Of a stretch of 64,000 nucleotides of DNA, positions 9,369-19,119 are shown piece by piece. The notes beneath the pieces are model-generated. The model saw only the letters and a list, made by a program, of their open reading frames with translations. It ran no database searches and was not told the DNA's origin. Both the position numbers and the translations under genes were made by a program. Location of the stretch: the NCBI GenBank assembly GCA_963663215.1, contig OY760140.1:2108001-2172000 (forward strand). Reading direction: 5' to 3'. Numbering within the stretch: position 1 is the first letter of the stretch; every line of letters starts with the position of its first letter. The DNA is from BJGV01 sp003230615. Its GTDB lineage: Bacteria > Pseudomonadota > Gammaproteobacteria > Burkholderiales > Nitrosomonadaceae.

Positions 9369-10613
9369 TTACGCCGCAATCAGCATGAGACCGCTATGCT
9401 GGGCTTGCAGCATCAGAGCGTCAAGAAAATATTTGGTGGCCCAATTGGGATATCCGCCTGTCATGTAGGCGCCTGTGATTGGATAAGAGCCAGCCATGGC
9501 TCCATCAATACCATCAATCCAGGTATCGATACGTTGGATGGCCTTGAGATAATTTACTAGCTTATCCGCCGCTGCTCGGTAGTCTTGGTTTCCTCGCAAC
9601 TCTGCCAGTCGATACGCAACGATTGCAATCTGCGCGGATCCGGTTGCACAGACCCAGCGAACTGTGGGGCGCCAGTCAGAATCGAAACGGCCTGCTAGAT
9701 ATCCGTTCCCCTCTATATTCGGTAAAATACCTTGCAGGCAGCATTCACTGGCCTCCACGAAGTCGTCGCGACCGGCCGCAATGCCGACTTCAAGAATACC
9801 TTGAGCCGTATAACCTATGGTATGCGTCAACGGTCTCTGGTGATCGTCCAGGCAATTCTCGGCGAACCAGCCGTTCTCTTGCCTGAGTTTCAGGGCACCT
9901 TCCACTGCCCGAATTGCCCCGTTCGAATAAAGGGTTTTTCCAGTCAACTCGCCCGGACGATGCATTGCCCACGCACACAAGACGTTGTAGGTTTTGATCG
10001 ATTTGGCGCTGACGAATGCCCCGTTGGTCCTGAACATACCTTTGTTATTCAGATCGTTTACCAGGAACCTGCCCGCCCGTTCTGCAGCGCGGAAGATCGT
10101 GTTATCGTCGCGTTCTTGTAGAATCGAAACAAACACATCGAGCACCATCCCGGTGTTGAACGCCGCCGGTGTCTGCTTGTCGTGAGTAGTCATCTTTCCG
10201 CCCTGAACTGCACCGCTCGACATTTGAATGTTGGCTTCCCACTGAGCCATGCGATAGGCACGGTCCATCAGTTCCGACTGTCCGGTAAGACGCGCAAAAG
10301 TGACCAGGCTGGTCATGATGTAGCCGGTGGTTTCGGGATAGGATGCCTCCCACCCACTCGCAGGCGAAATCGGAAAATAACCGTAGGAGACACCTCCATC
10401 AGGCGTCGCGTTCTGAGCGGCAACTAACCAGCGGACTGCCGCTGCAGCTCGCTTCGCCGTTTCGCCCGAAACGGGAACTACTGCTTTTGGCGAACGGAGT
10501 CGATCCTTCAGAACGACGTCGCGAAATGTATGATCGTTGCCCAAGAGAATGTTCTTCCACTGCTGAAGATCTTGGCTGATATCCCAGTATTTCTGTTTGA
10601 TCGAGCTTGGCAA
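9369..10613 (-). CDS. Predicted (alpha/alpha)-toroid protein of the exopolysaccharide locus
   Basis: 414 residues, rich in paired helices with aromatic and Gly turns: AAAVRWLVAAQN, PETTGYIMTSLVTFARLTG, TPAAFNTGMVLDVFVSIL, TLTHTIGYTAQGILEVGIAAG-like and CATGSAQIAIVAYRLAEL. This periodicity resembles six-hairpin glycosidase, terpenoid-cyclase and glucuronyl-epimerase toroid folds. No signal peptide. The neighbouring amidotransferase lies about 50 bases upstream on the same strand. The gene is visibly richer in GC than its surroundings: 35 of 60 bases at 9601-9660, against 24 of 60 at 11101-11160 in the neighbour. That suggests different ancestry or codon selection. A polysaccharide-modifying or substrate-binding role is inference; I cannot name a catalytic residue. 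Confidence 0.6.
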   Translation of the reverse strand: MPSSIKQKYWDISQDLQQWKNILLGNDHTFRDVVLKDRLRSPKAVVPVSGETAKRAAAAVRWLVAAQNATPDGGVSYGYFPISPASGWEASYPETTGYIMTSLVTFARLTGQSELMDRAYRMAQWEANIQMSSGAVQGGKMTTHDKQTPAAFNTGMVLDVFVSILQERDDNTIFRAAERAGRFLVNDLNNKGMFRTNGAFVSAKSIKTYNVLCAWAMHRPGELTGKTLYSNGAIRAVEGALKLRQENGWFAENCLDDHQRPLTHTIGYTAQGILEVGIAAGRDDFVEASECCLQGILPNIEGNGYLAGRFDSDWRPTVRWVCATGSAQIAIVAYRLAELRGNQDYRAAADKLVNYLKAIQRIDTWIDGIDGAMAGSYPITGAYMTGGYPNWATKYFLDALMLQAQHSGLMLIAA

Positions 10614-10664
10614 TACTTTAATCTCCTATTCTGATTTTGATTTAAATTTAGATTTTTCTTAATT

Positions 10665-12503
10665 CTATCGTTGCTTGTACCACTGCTCCAGCATCATCAA
10701 TACCCAAACCATGGTACCGTGGTAACCAGCATGTTCGCCCAAATGCTGTTCGAGTAGTTTGTTGATAAAATCAGCACGAATGATGTTACGTGACTTCAAA
10801 TCACTCAGACTATCTGCTGCCAAGGTTTGTAGAGGTTTGTGATACTGAAGCCACACCCCAAAGGGCAAACCGAATCCGTGTTTTTGTTTAGTGATAATCT
10901 CATTCGGTAGGAAACCCCGTAATGCTTCTTTAAAGAAATAGCGCAGCTTTGTCCCCTTAAGTTTGAGTTTTGGTTCAAGCTGCGCTGAGTAAGTAACAAT
11001 TTCATCGTCAAGAAAGGGGAAAGCTACCTCGACTCCCGCTAGCTCGCATGACTTGACGACTTTCGGCAAATCGTTGTCGGCAAGAGTAAATTTAAGATCA
11101 AGGCTAAGCATGCGGTTGATCAAACTTAGGGCATGAGTATGGCAATAGTTTTCATTTATGAGTGCTATCGGTTGTTCTGGGTTAACATCAGCGAGGAATT
11201 CTGAGGAAAAAACTTCCTTATGGCCGTATCGATCTAGTAAATTGTAGGTTTCAGTGCGTGCCGGCATCGGTACCGTTGCTTGTTCAATATAACTACGAGC
11301 CTTGCATATTACTGGCAAATTAGCGCCGCCAGGAATACCGAAAACTAGTGGTTCGACAATCTGCTTAAGCAAAGCTGAGGGAAGATATTCGTAAAGAGAA
11401 AATATATATTGTTTCGCATAGCGTACGTTACCACCAAACAATTCGTCCCCGCCATCCCCGCCAAGAAGCCTAGTTACGCCATCGGCTTTTGCTTTACGTG
11501 CACAATAAAAAGTAGGTATCGCGGAAGAATTGCCAAAAGGCTGATCGAAGATTGCGGCAATCTGTGGGATTGCCTCCACTATGTCGTCTGGGGTGACGTA
11601 GTATTCGTGATGCTTCCTAGAAAAATGCCGTGCCGCAATGCGAGCATATTCCATCTCGTCATAACCTGTCGCTTCGAAGCCGATGGAGTAGGTGCGGGCA
11701 GGGCGACCATTTATTTCGCTCAAAACCCATGCGATGGTTGAGCTATCAGTTCCGCCGCTGAGAAAAGCACCAACTTCCTGGTCTCCCGCAGCTTTACGCA
11801 CACTGGAACGTAACACTCCAAGAAAGTCTTGCTTTAGTTCTTCAAAGGGTCGTTGCTTTGTTTCCAGAAAATTTATTTCCCAGTACTTGCCAGATTTCGC
11901 TCGTCCTTTCTTACAAATCAAGAATTCGCCAGGTAGAAGGCGTTTTTGCCCTTGATAGATTGAACCTGGGCTCGGTATCATGTGGAAGTAGACATAGTTA
12001 TATAAACTCTGAGGATCAATCTCGGGTCGTGCCAGTGGATTAGCGATGATCGCATCTGCTGACGTACCAAAGACTATTCCCTCTCCTGAGATCTGATAGG
12101 AAACTGGTTGGGTTCCCATACGGTCTACTGCCAAAATAGCTTTACCAGAATGTTCATCTAGAATACAAAGAACAAATGTGCCAACTAGACCCGCAAATGC
12201 TTTCTCCCCGCTTTCCAACCAGCTTTTTGCAAGCGTACTTGCTATACCGTCAGTATGAGCAAGTTGGGCCAGGCGGGAATCCAAAAATTGAGCCCGTCCC
12301 CATAGAGCGACCATGAGCTCTTTGTTTTGGTACAAGTGTGCGTTATCACCATTGGCAGCTACCGCTAGCGCACTGTTTCTCCCAACTAATATCTGAACCT
12401 TACTGTCATCAAATCGAACAAGTGGCCTGGTCATTCGTTCAGCAAGCTGCCGATTTTCAGTAGTTATCGAACCATGGCCTATCCAGCCACACAGCCCGCT
12501 CAC
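10665..12503 (-). CDS. Asparagine-synthase-like protein with Ser in place of the glutaminase Cys
   Basis: 612 residues in the two-domain AsnB layout. The N-terminal Ntn-hydrolase-like domain begins MSGLCGWIGHGS where functional glutaminases begin MCGI. The nucleophile at position 2 is therefore Ser, and the nearest Cys is at 5. The C-terminal ATP-pyrophosphatase domain has the PP-loop SGGTDSS at 249-255, then GGDGGDELFGGN near 335. It ends with the KQKHGFGLPFGVW motif common to this superfamily. Such proteins either use free ammonia or catalyse other adenylate-dependent amide formation, as in beta-lactam synthetase. It lies upstream of the toroid gene and downstream of the PLP decarboxylase and AMP ligase. 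Product and substrate are unknown. Confidence 0.82.
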   Translation of the reverse strand: MSGLCGWIGHGSITTENRQLAERMTRPLVRFDDSKVQILVGRNSALAVAANGDNAHLYQNKELMVALWGRAQFLDSRLAQLAHTDGIASTLAKSWLESGEKAFAGLVGTFVLCILDEHSGKAILAVDRMGTQPVSYQISGEGIVFGTSADAIIANPLARPEIDPQSLYNYVYFHMIPSPGSIYQGQKRLLPGEFLICKKGRAKSGKYWEINFLETKQRPFEELKQDFLGVLRSSVRKAAGDQEVGAFLSGGTDSSTIAWVLSEINGRPARTYSIGFEATGYDEMEYARIAARHFSRKHHEYYVTPDDIVEAIPQIAAIFDQPFGNSSAIPTFYCARKAKADGVTRLLGGDGGDELFGGNVRYAKQYIFSLYEYLPSALLKQIVEPLVFGIPGGANLPVICKARSYIEQATVPMPARTETYNLLDRYGHKEVFSSEFLADVNPEQPIALINENYCHTHALSLINRMLSLDLKFTLADNDLPKVVKSCELAGVEVAFPFLDDEIVTYSAQLEPKLKLKGTKLRYFFKEALRGFLPNEIITKQKHGFGLPFGVWLQYHKPLQTLAADSLSDLKSRNIIRADFINKLLEQHLGEHAGYHGTMVWVLMMLEQWYKQR

Positions 12504-12747
12504 AATATTTCCTTAGTTATCTTACGCATCACTATCCTATTTTTTAATTAACGACTTTTTGAGAAGAATCTTACCAATCTTTACCTGACCAGTTTCCATA
12601 GAGAAAATAGGTGAACGCCTTTCCAATAACTAAAGGAAAATTGTTAAATGGCTCAGTTTATATATCCTGAAAATTTCGCTCGTGATCGAATGGATGGGTA
12701 AAGGCCATTATGGTGTATTCCATTCGGTTGCCGAATTTTGATTTTTA

Positions 12748-13983
12748 TTAAACTAGTACTTCCACTGGCAGCGGATGATTGAGGAACGCTGTCGGGCTCG
12801 CTGTCAAGCCATAAGCACCGGACTGGAACACGACAATCAAATCCCCAATATCAGCCTTGGCCATTTCAATTTCCTCTGCTAATAGATCGAGTGGGGTGCA
12901 GAGCGGTCCTACTACCGAGACACTTTCTCTTTCATGACCCACCACTTTATTGCCCACGATCACTGGGTAATTCTTGCGAATCACTTGACCAAAATTACCG
13001 GAAGCGGCCAAGTGGTGGTGCAAGCCACCGTCTGTCACCAAAAATACTTTCTTCCTTGATATCTTGCGTTCTAGTACGCGACACACATAAATACCTGCTT
13101 CCGCTACGAGATACCGCCCAAGTTCGATTGCAATTTGGGTATCAGCAAGTTTTTGCTTTGTTTCATCTAGCAGACGGTGTAAATTTTTACTCACAGATAT
13201 CAAATCTAGTGTTTTCTCACCAGGAAAGTAAGGGACACCGAATCCCCCGCCAATATTTAGCAAGCGAAGTGGTCCGGGAGCGTGTTCGGCCAAGCGTAAG
13301 CCGAGTTGTAAGGTTTTCTCTTGTGATTCCTGGATGGCAACAGCGTTCAGGTTTTGCGAGCCGGTAAATATATGGAATCCTTCAAAATCTAGCCCAAGTT
13401 CACCAATCCGGTCTAGCATATACGGAACGCGCTCTGTATCAACGCCAAACTGCTTTGGTCCTCCACCCATTCTCATGCCAGATGACTTAAGCTCAAAATC
13501 CGGGTTGACTCGAACCGCTACTCTTGGACAGATACCAAGACGCTGCCCGAGACTAGCGATGCGCTCCATTTCTTGCTCTGACTCCATGTTTAATGTGATC
13601 CCAGCGGAAATAGCGCAGCTTAGTTCGTTATCTCTCTTACCCGGACCGGCAAAACTGATCCGGTTTGGATGTATTGGGGTATCAAGGGCGACCCCCAATT
13701 CACCTACTGATGCCACATCTATCCCGTCTACTAGGTTAGCCATATGCTGCACAACTGCAGGCATGGGATTGGCCTTCATGGCATAGTGGATGTGAACTTC
13801 AGCAGGCAGGCGCTTACGTAAAAGAGCAACCCGATCCGTAATCAGTTGTCGGTCATAGGCATAAAACGGGGTTCTACCCACCCGTTGTGCCAATCGGTTG
13901 AGTGACATGCCGCCAATCTGGAGGCAGTCTTCACTCAGAGGGAATTGGGTCATGGGCGCATGCTTCGAATGTATGTTTCTCAT
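12748..13983 (-). CDS. PLP-dependent decarboxylase, exosortase-A-locus type (LysA/ornithine decarboxylase fold)
   Basis: 411 residues of the fold-III alanine-racemase-like group. The Schiff-base lysine is in HIHYAMKANPMP (K70). The phosphate-binding glycine loop GGGFGVPYF is near 245, and ELGRYLVAEAGIYV and GPLCTPLDLLAEE follow. The latter carries the Cys that normally acts across the dimer. The family removes the carboxyl group from a diamino acid or related substrate and is a known companion of the acyl ligase in exosortase-A loci. The ATG overlaps the ligase stop as ATGA, which supports this start over the ATG ten codons in (MTQFPL). It is intact and probably cytoplasmic. The exact substrate is unknown. 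Confidence 0.85.
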   Translation of the reverse strand: MRNIHSKHAPMTQFPLSEDCLQIGGMSLNRLAQRVGRTPFYAYDRQLITDRVALLRKRLPAEVHIHYAMKANPMPAVVQHMANLVDGIDVASVGELGVALDTPIHPNRISFAGPGKRDNELSCAISAGITLNMESEQEMERIASLGQRLGICPRVAVRVNPDFELKSSGMRMGGGPKQFGVDTERVPYMLDRIGELGLDFEGFHIFTGSQNLNAVAIQESQEKTLQLGLRLAEHAPGPLRLLNIGGGFGVPYFPGEKTLDLISVSKNLHRLLDETKQKLADTQIAIELGRYLVAEAGIYVCRVLERKISRKKVFLVTDGGLHHHLAASGNFGQVIRKNYPVIVGNKVVGHERESVSVVGPLCTPLDLLAEEIEMAKADIGDLIVVFQSGAYGLTASPTAFLNHPLPVEVLV

Positions 13984-15566
13984 GTTTTGTCTTTGACAAA
14001 AGTGTTTTGTATTTCCTGGGCAAGGAGCTTTCGATCGATCTTGCCATTAGGGTTACGTGGTAGGCTGTCTTCCCGGAGTATAATCTGGCTTGGTAGCATG
14101 AAGGCAGGAAGATTGAGTTTGCAAGCTGTCAGTAATTCATTAGTGTCAAGATTTGCACCCCCCCGGGGCGTTGCGATTACGACTATGGCTTGTCCCAGCA
14201 CTGGATGGGGAATTCCAATAGCAGCAGTTTCCCCCACAAGTCCAGTTGCGTAAATCACTTCTTCCACCTCGGTGGGACTGACACGGTACCCCGAGGTCTT
14301 TATCATCTCATCGCGGCGGCTGATGAAATATAAGAAACCTTCTTCATCCGCGCGTACCGTATCACCCGACCATACCGCTATTTCTGGAATGGTGAGTCCA
14401 GTTTCCCTCTGAGGGAGAGGTCTGAAACGCACTGAAGTTTTTTCCAAGTCGTTCCAATATCCCATAGATACCAAAGCCCCTCTATGTACTAATTCTCCTG
14501 GTTCGCCGGGCGCACAGTGTGAGCCATCTTCCCTTAGCACAAGAACTTCAGCGTTAGGAATGGCTTTACCGATTGAATTCAGTCGTATATCTACCTCCTC
14601 TGGAGGTAGAAAGGTCGAGCGGAAAGCCTCGGTGAGACCATACATCAGAAACACTTTAGCCTTGGGAAGTATGTTACGTAGCATGTCTAGCGTAGCTTGA
14701 GGCATTGCTCCACCAGAATTTGTAATATATCGCAATGACGTAATTTTTGGCCAATTTAGCTGTGCTAGTTGAATCCACAAAGGAGGCACAGCTGCTAGAC
14801 CACTGATATTTTCCTTTTGTACTGCATTGATAACATCGAGTGGGAAAAGATGGTTCATCAGGACGCAAGTAGCCCCGGAGTGGAATGCCGTAGTGAGTTG
14901 ATTAAAACCATAGTCAAAACTTAGAGGTAATACTGACAGAATCCGATCATCAGAACTGTTTTCCAAATACTGAGCAACGCTTTCCGCCCCTGCCACCAGA
15001 TTCCGGTGGGAAAGGACTACACCCTTTGGTTTACCAGTGCTACCTGAAGTATAGAGGATCGCAGCCATGTCACTATCAATAGTATGATACCCACTAACAA
15101 GGGGGAAGGAAGAGCATACCTGGTTCCAAGGTATGATATTCAGGCCAGATATATTCGGTAGTTTTTCAGCTGAGTCGAGGACTATCACGGTGTGCAAGTC
15201 ATGACACCGCGGTATAACTGTAACAAGTAAGTTCAACCTGTCAGCTGAAGTTACCAGAATTCTTACATTACAATCACATAAAATGTAGGCCACCTGTTCC
15301 GGTTTGAGAAGAGGGTTGACGGGTACGAATACTCCGCCAGCAGCGGCAGCCCCAAATAGGGCAGTAACTGCTTCATGGCGTTTTTCTAGATAAACGGCTA
15401 GTCGTTCACCCCGACAAAGTCCTAAGGAAAGCAGAGCCGAAGCGACGTTCCCGACCTCTCTAGCCATGGTAGCGTAGTCTTTTTTGTGCTCCTGATAGAC
15501 TAGCGCCTCTGCGTCAGGAGTATGATCTGCAGACTTAAAAATTAGTTTGTGAATAAGATTAGACAT
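13980..15566 (-). CDS. AMP-forming acyl ligase, exosortase-A-locus type
   Basis: 528 residues of the ANL superfamily. The P-loop YTSGSTGKPKG is at 172-182, followed by FLMYGLTEAFRST, the adenylate-binding WSGDTVRADEEGFLYFISRRDEMIKTSGYR hinge region (split here as GDTVRADEEG and SRRDEMIKTSGYRVSP) and the catalytic Lys in NPNGKIDRKLL near the C-terminus. It activates a carboxylic acid as acyl-adenylate for transfer to CoA, a carrier protein or an amine. It overlaps the PLP-decarboxylase start by 4 bases, so the pair is coupled. The acyl-carrier protein and hydrolases often beside this gene are not visible here. The gene is intact. Confidence 0.87.
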   Translation of the reverse strand: MSNLIHKLIFKSADHTPDAEALVYQEHKKDYATMAREVGNVASALLSLGLCRGERLAVYLEKRHEAVTALFGAAAAGGVFVPVNPLLKPEQVAYILCDCNVRILVTSADRLNLLVTVIPRCHDLHTVIVLDSAEKLPNISGLNIIPWNQVCSSFPLVSGYHTIDSDMAAILYTSGSTGKPKGVVLSHRNLVAGAESVAQYLENSSDDRILSVLPLSFDYGFNQLTTAFHSGATCVLMNHLFPLDVINAVQKENISGLAAVPPLWIQLAQLNWPKITSLRYITNSGGAMPQATLDMLRNILPKAKVFLMYGLTEAFRSTFLPPEEVDIRLNSIGKAIPNAEVLVLREDGSHCAPGEPGELVHRGALVSMGYWNDLEKTSVRFRPLPQRETGLTIPEIAVWSGDTVRADEEGFLYFISRRDEMIKTSGYRVSPTEVEEVIYATGLVGETAAIGIPHPVLGQAIVVIATPRGGANLDTNELLTACKLNLPAFMLPSQIILREDSLPRNPNGKIDRKLLAQEIQNTFVKDKT

Positions 15567-15635
15567 ATAGAAAGAGCTTGGTTTATAAAAAGATACATTG
15601 ACAGATAAATAGTGGCACTTTCCTAGTAAGGCTAC

Positions 15636-16988
15636 TCATCTTATTCCATGACGGTTTAATAAGTCATAGATAGTAGGGCGGCTGACACCCAGTAGTTCTG
15701 CGGCTTTGGCAATATTGCCATTAACTCTCGCCATGGTTTTTATTAAGGCGTTTCGCTCCGCATTTTCACGAATCTTACGCAGGTTAATAGGTTCTATTGG
15801 AGTAGTAGGAATTGGTAGTCCAAGATCTTCCACGCTAATTTGAGCCCCATCTGCCATGATGACTGCGCGCCTGATGCAATTTTCCATCTCTCGTATGTTG
15901 CCAGGCCATGGATAGTTTTCAATAGCTGTCAAAGCTTCTTGGCTGAAATTTAGCGTGGATAATTTCTCCTGCGCACTATACTTATTTTTAAAGTGATGTG
16001 CCAACAATGCGGCATCACCCAGACGGTCCCGTAGAGGGGGGATCGTGATCTCGATTTCACTTAGGCGGTAATATAGGTCTTTACGGAAGTGCTTTGTCTC
16101 AATTAGTGTCTGTAGGTTCTGATGTGTTGCGCACACGACGCGCACGTCTACCGGAATCTCTTCACGCCCACCGATTCTTTCAATAACTCTTTCCTGCAAG
16201 AAGCGTAGAAGTTTAGCTTGTAGCACAAGAGGCAGGTCACTCACTTCATCAAGGAAAAATGTGCCTCCATTGGCAAGTTCAATTTTGCCCAGAGTTTGTT
16301 TTGCAGCCCCGGTATATGCTCCTTTCTCGTAACCAAATAATTCAGTTTCTAAGAGTGTTTCCGGGATGGCAGCACAATTGATCGCTATGAAGCGCTTATT
16401 TTTTCTTACGCCCGACAGGTGGAGGGCTTTCGCTAGCACTTCCTTCCCCGTACCACTGTCACCCAACAGTATTACTGAGGTATCTGAGGAGGACACTTTC
16501 TCAACAGTGCGGCAAACTTTGATCATAGATGGATCGCGGGTAATAATTCCAGATATTGGAGAGTCTGCTTGAATCGAGAGTAGATTGTGGTTTTCCTGCT
16601 GTAATGCATGCAGGTAGAATGCTCTTTCTACCATTAAACATAGTATCTCTGGGGAAAAAGGTTTTTGATGAAAATCGTAAGCGCCCATAGCGATAGCTTT
16701 TACTGTGTGAGAATGATCTTGGTTTCCGGTAAAGACAATCACTTTAGTGTCCGGTGCAAGTGCAAGTATCTCTTGTAGAGTGTTGAGTCCTTCTGAAGCT
16801 CCAACTGGATCAGGAGGGAGCCCAAGATCCATAGTGATAACTGCAGGTTGGTACCTCCTAACTTGGGCAATTGCACTTTCTCGGTCTCCTGCTAGCAGTA
16901 CTTCATAGGTGTCAAAGCTCCAGCGCAATTGCTTCTGTAGACCTAGATCATCTTCAACAATTAACAGAAACTTTTTTTCCTGACTCAT
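15636..16988 (-). CDS. prsR: PrsR-type sigma-54-dependent response regulator
   Basis: 450 residues. The receiver domain (~5-120) has phospho-acceptor D54 in ITMDLGLPPD and the conserved Lys in HQKPFS. The AAA+ domain has Walker A GDSGTGKE (176-183), the sigma-54 contact loop GAYTGA (223-228) and GTFFLDEVSDLP as Walker B. A C-terminal Fis-type helix-turn-helix ends GNIAKAAELLGVSRPTIYDL. Family knowledge: in PEP-CTERM/exopolysaccharide loci this regulator, with PrsK, activates sigma-54 promoters of the locus and of its sorted proteins. The gene follows prsK by 9 bases and is intact. I found no convincing -24/-12 sigma-54 promoter in the window. Confidence 0.92.
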   Translation of the reverse strand: MSQEKKFLLIVEDDLGLQKQLRWSFDTYEVLLAGDRESAIAQVRRYQPAVITMDLGLPPDPVGASEGLNTLQEILALAPDTKVIVFTGNQDHSHTVKAIAMGAYDFHQKPFSPEILCLMVERAFYLHALQQENHNLLSIQADSPISGIITRDPSMIKVCRTVEKVSSSDTSVILLGDSGTGKEVLAKALHLSGVRKNKRFIAINCAAIPETLLETELFGYEKGAYTGAAKQTLGKIELANGGTFFLDEVSDLPLVLQAKLLRFLQERVIERIGGREEIPVDVRVVCATHQNLQTLIETKHFRKDLYYRLSEIEITIPPLRDRLGDAALLAHHFKNKYSAQEKLSTLNFSQEALTAIENYPWPGNIREMENCIRRAVIMADGAQISVEDLGLPIPTTPIEPINLRKIRENAERNALIKTMARVNGNIAKAAELLGVSRPTIYDLLNRHGIR

Positions 16989-16997
16989 TACATTCTC

Positions 16998-19097
16998 CTA
17001 TCTTGAAGCGACTATCTGCAAGTTGTTAACATGTTTATAAAGGGGCAACACTACATGGAAAGTTGTTCCACCTGATAAGCTGCTGACGACTTTCAGTTGC
17101 CCTCCGAGTTCACAGATATATTCCCTACTTTCAAATACACCTATACCTATACCCACTCTCACCGATTTGGTAGATTCAAAAGGTATGAAAAGCTTTTCAC
17201 GAATGAATTTCTCACTCATACCATGTCCGGTATCTATAATTTCAATTATTGCAGAATTTTCCTGCCTAATTAGACAAACCCGTATCTGGTCGTTTCTGGA
17301 GCTAGCTTCAATCGCATTCTGAACTAGATTTCCAATCGCCCTTTCTAAACGAAATTGATTAGCAAACACTGTTAGATTGGGATCTATTACTTCAAGTGCT
17401 GGTCTTGGTTCAGAACTAGATCTACTTTCTACTATCTCTTGTAACAACTGATCAATTAACAACGGAACGGGTTTCTCTATTGAATCTTTTTCACTTAGTT
17501 TTTCTAAAAGTCGCTTCATTTTTTGAATCGAGATAGATACTGTATCTACCATATCTTTCTGGAATTCCGGATTTCTTTTATGCTTGTTTGTATTGGAAAG
17601 TAAAAGTGATAATTGTGAAACCAAATTTTTTAAGTCATGTATCATAAAAGCTGACATACGATTGAAGGATTCAAATTGTCTTGCCACCATGAGTGCATTA
17701 GTTGCTTCGTGTTGCGCAAGGTAACTTGATGCCTGGTTGCTAGCAACCTTCAGAAGATCGATCACCTCCCAACTCAAGATTACTTTACTCCTGGGTTTAG
17801 CAAGTACTACAAAACCAAAAAAAGTCTGATGTTGAATTAATGGCATCAACAGCCACGCATTTGGAATTGATATTAACCAGTGAGGCAGAGCGATTCTTGT
17901 GTCTCTTTTTGGGTTTTTACTATATTCCTGTATTTCAATTAGTGGATCTTTGCTATCCAGGAATTGGAAAGAGGAACTATGAACAGTGTTAAATGACTCA
18001 TTAGTGAAGGGCATGTTCCAGTGAGTAACGGGCTCGTAATTGCCAGACTCCTTTTTGATCCATAAGGCACCGCCCGGGCTTTCCACTAGTTGGGCTAAGG
18101 CCTGGATTATTCGTTCTTCCAATCTGAGCTCACCCTCTGATAGGGTACCTGTAAAGCGTAACCATTCTTCTCGATAGTCATAGTTATAACTGAAAAAATG
18201 TTTACTGATATTTATCTTAAGCCAGGAACGTATAGTTCCGGAGAGCAACACACCAAAAAAGAGAATTAGCGCACCAAAAAAGAAAGCCAATTGCAAAACC
18301 GTTCCCCAATCTCTTCCAGAAAAACGAAGGTAATAGCCAGCAGCTACCATAACGGGCAAATAAATAGCGATGCAAAATAAAGCCACAAAGTAGAATAAAA
18401 TACGACGTGACGCTATAATTACTAATGACCATTCAGGATTACGTGTGGCTGAAACTGCGACCAGAGGTACAGTTATGGCGTTTACTATTCCTCTTGCAGT
18501 CCAGATCTCTGGATTTACATATCCGAAAAGTAGAGCATCACTGTATAGGTAGAAATCGTATGCGAAAGCTCCACCTATGCCCAAGCAGAGGAATTTTATT
18601 CCCCAGCGTTGTTTTGCTGGAGTGTTCCTGTAGAGCTGCTCAACTAGGATCACGCCAACGATTGCCATTGCTACGCTGACGAGAATACTGGTCTTAAAGT
18701 TAAACGGCTCAGAAAAGGAGGTGTCCAGTTCGCTATGGGAGTAGAGAGAGATAAGAGAAAAGGCAAGGTAAAGTGCCATACCAAATACTACGATTGGTCT
18801 GATCCCTTGAGGCGACGAGGAGTCTTTTTTCCGAAAAAGTCCTAGCAATATTACCAGGAATGTTGTCCAACCTGCATTTCTAAGAATCTCCAGGAAGTCT
18901 GTAAAAAGCGAAATTTGTTGTTCCTGGGCAGTAGCTTGATAAGCTAGTGTTGCGGCCCAAAGTGCGGATAACAGGCAGGCGATAGTTAATGCCGTCCCAT
19001 GCAGATGTCCTCGCCAGCTAGTTATTAAAAGAAAGGCCAGGAAGAGATATGCTACCGCTGCCGTTGCATAGCTAACTGTCGCAACACTTGTTAACAT
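16998..19097 (-). CDS. prsK: PrsK-type membrane sensor histidine kinase
   Basis: 699 residues. The N-terminal third has about seven to eight membrane helices (from AVAYLFLAFLLITSW to AFFFGALILFFGVLLSG). A GAF-like domain comes next (~320-470; SPGGALWIKK, FFGFVVLAKPRS). The kinase core has the phospho-His in AFMIHDLKNLVSQ near residue 490, the N box NLVQNAIEAS near 605, and glycine boxes DTGHGMS and GIGIGVFES. It is the expected cognate kinase of the downstream prsR and probably senses an envelope or intracellular cue controlling exopolysaccharide. Its start is about 20 bases from the end of the broken priming transferase gene. It is intact. Confidence 0.92.
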   Translation of the reverse strand: MLTSVATVSYATAAVAYLFLAFLLITSWRGHLHGTALTIACLLSALWAATLAYQATAQEQQISLFTDFLEILRNAGWTTFLVILLGLFRKKDSSSPQGIRPIVVFGMALYLAFSLISLYSHSELDTSFSEPFNFKTSILVSVAMAIVGVILVEQLYRNTPAKQRWGIKFLCLGIGGAFAYDFYLYSDALLFGYVNPEIWTARGIVNAITVPLVAVSATRNPEWSLVIIASRRILFYFVALFCIAIYLPVMVAAGYYLRFSGRDWGTVLQLAFFFGALILFFGVLLSGTIRSWLKINISKHFFSYNYDYREEWLRFTGTLSEGELRLEERIIQALAQLVESPGGALWIKKESGNYEPVTHWNMPFTNESFNTVHSSSFQFLDSKDPLIEIQEYSKNPKRDTRIALPHWLISIPNAWLLMPLIQHQTFFGFVVLAKPRSKVILSWEVIDLLKVASNQASSYLAQHEATNALMVARQFESFNRMSAFMIHDLKNLVSQLSLLLSNTNKHKRNPEFQKDMVDTVSISIQKMKRLLEKLSEKDSIEKPVPLLIDQLLQEIVESRSSSEPRPALEVIDPNLTVFANQFRLERAIGNLVQNAIEASSRNDQIRVCLIRQENSAIIEIIDTGHGMSEKFIREKLFIPFESTKSVRVGIGIGVFESREYICELGGQLKVVSSLSGGTTFHVVLPLYKHVNNLQIVASR

Positions 19098-19119
19098 AAT
19101 ATATGGTTACATTCTGAGT

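Noticed and set aside
12891..13786. Long plus-strand open frames of 150-158 codons
   Set aside because: They lie antisense within the PLP decarboxylase gene, whose motifs are complete; they are shadows.
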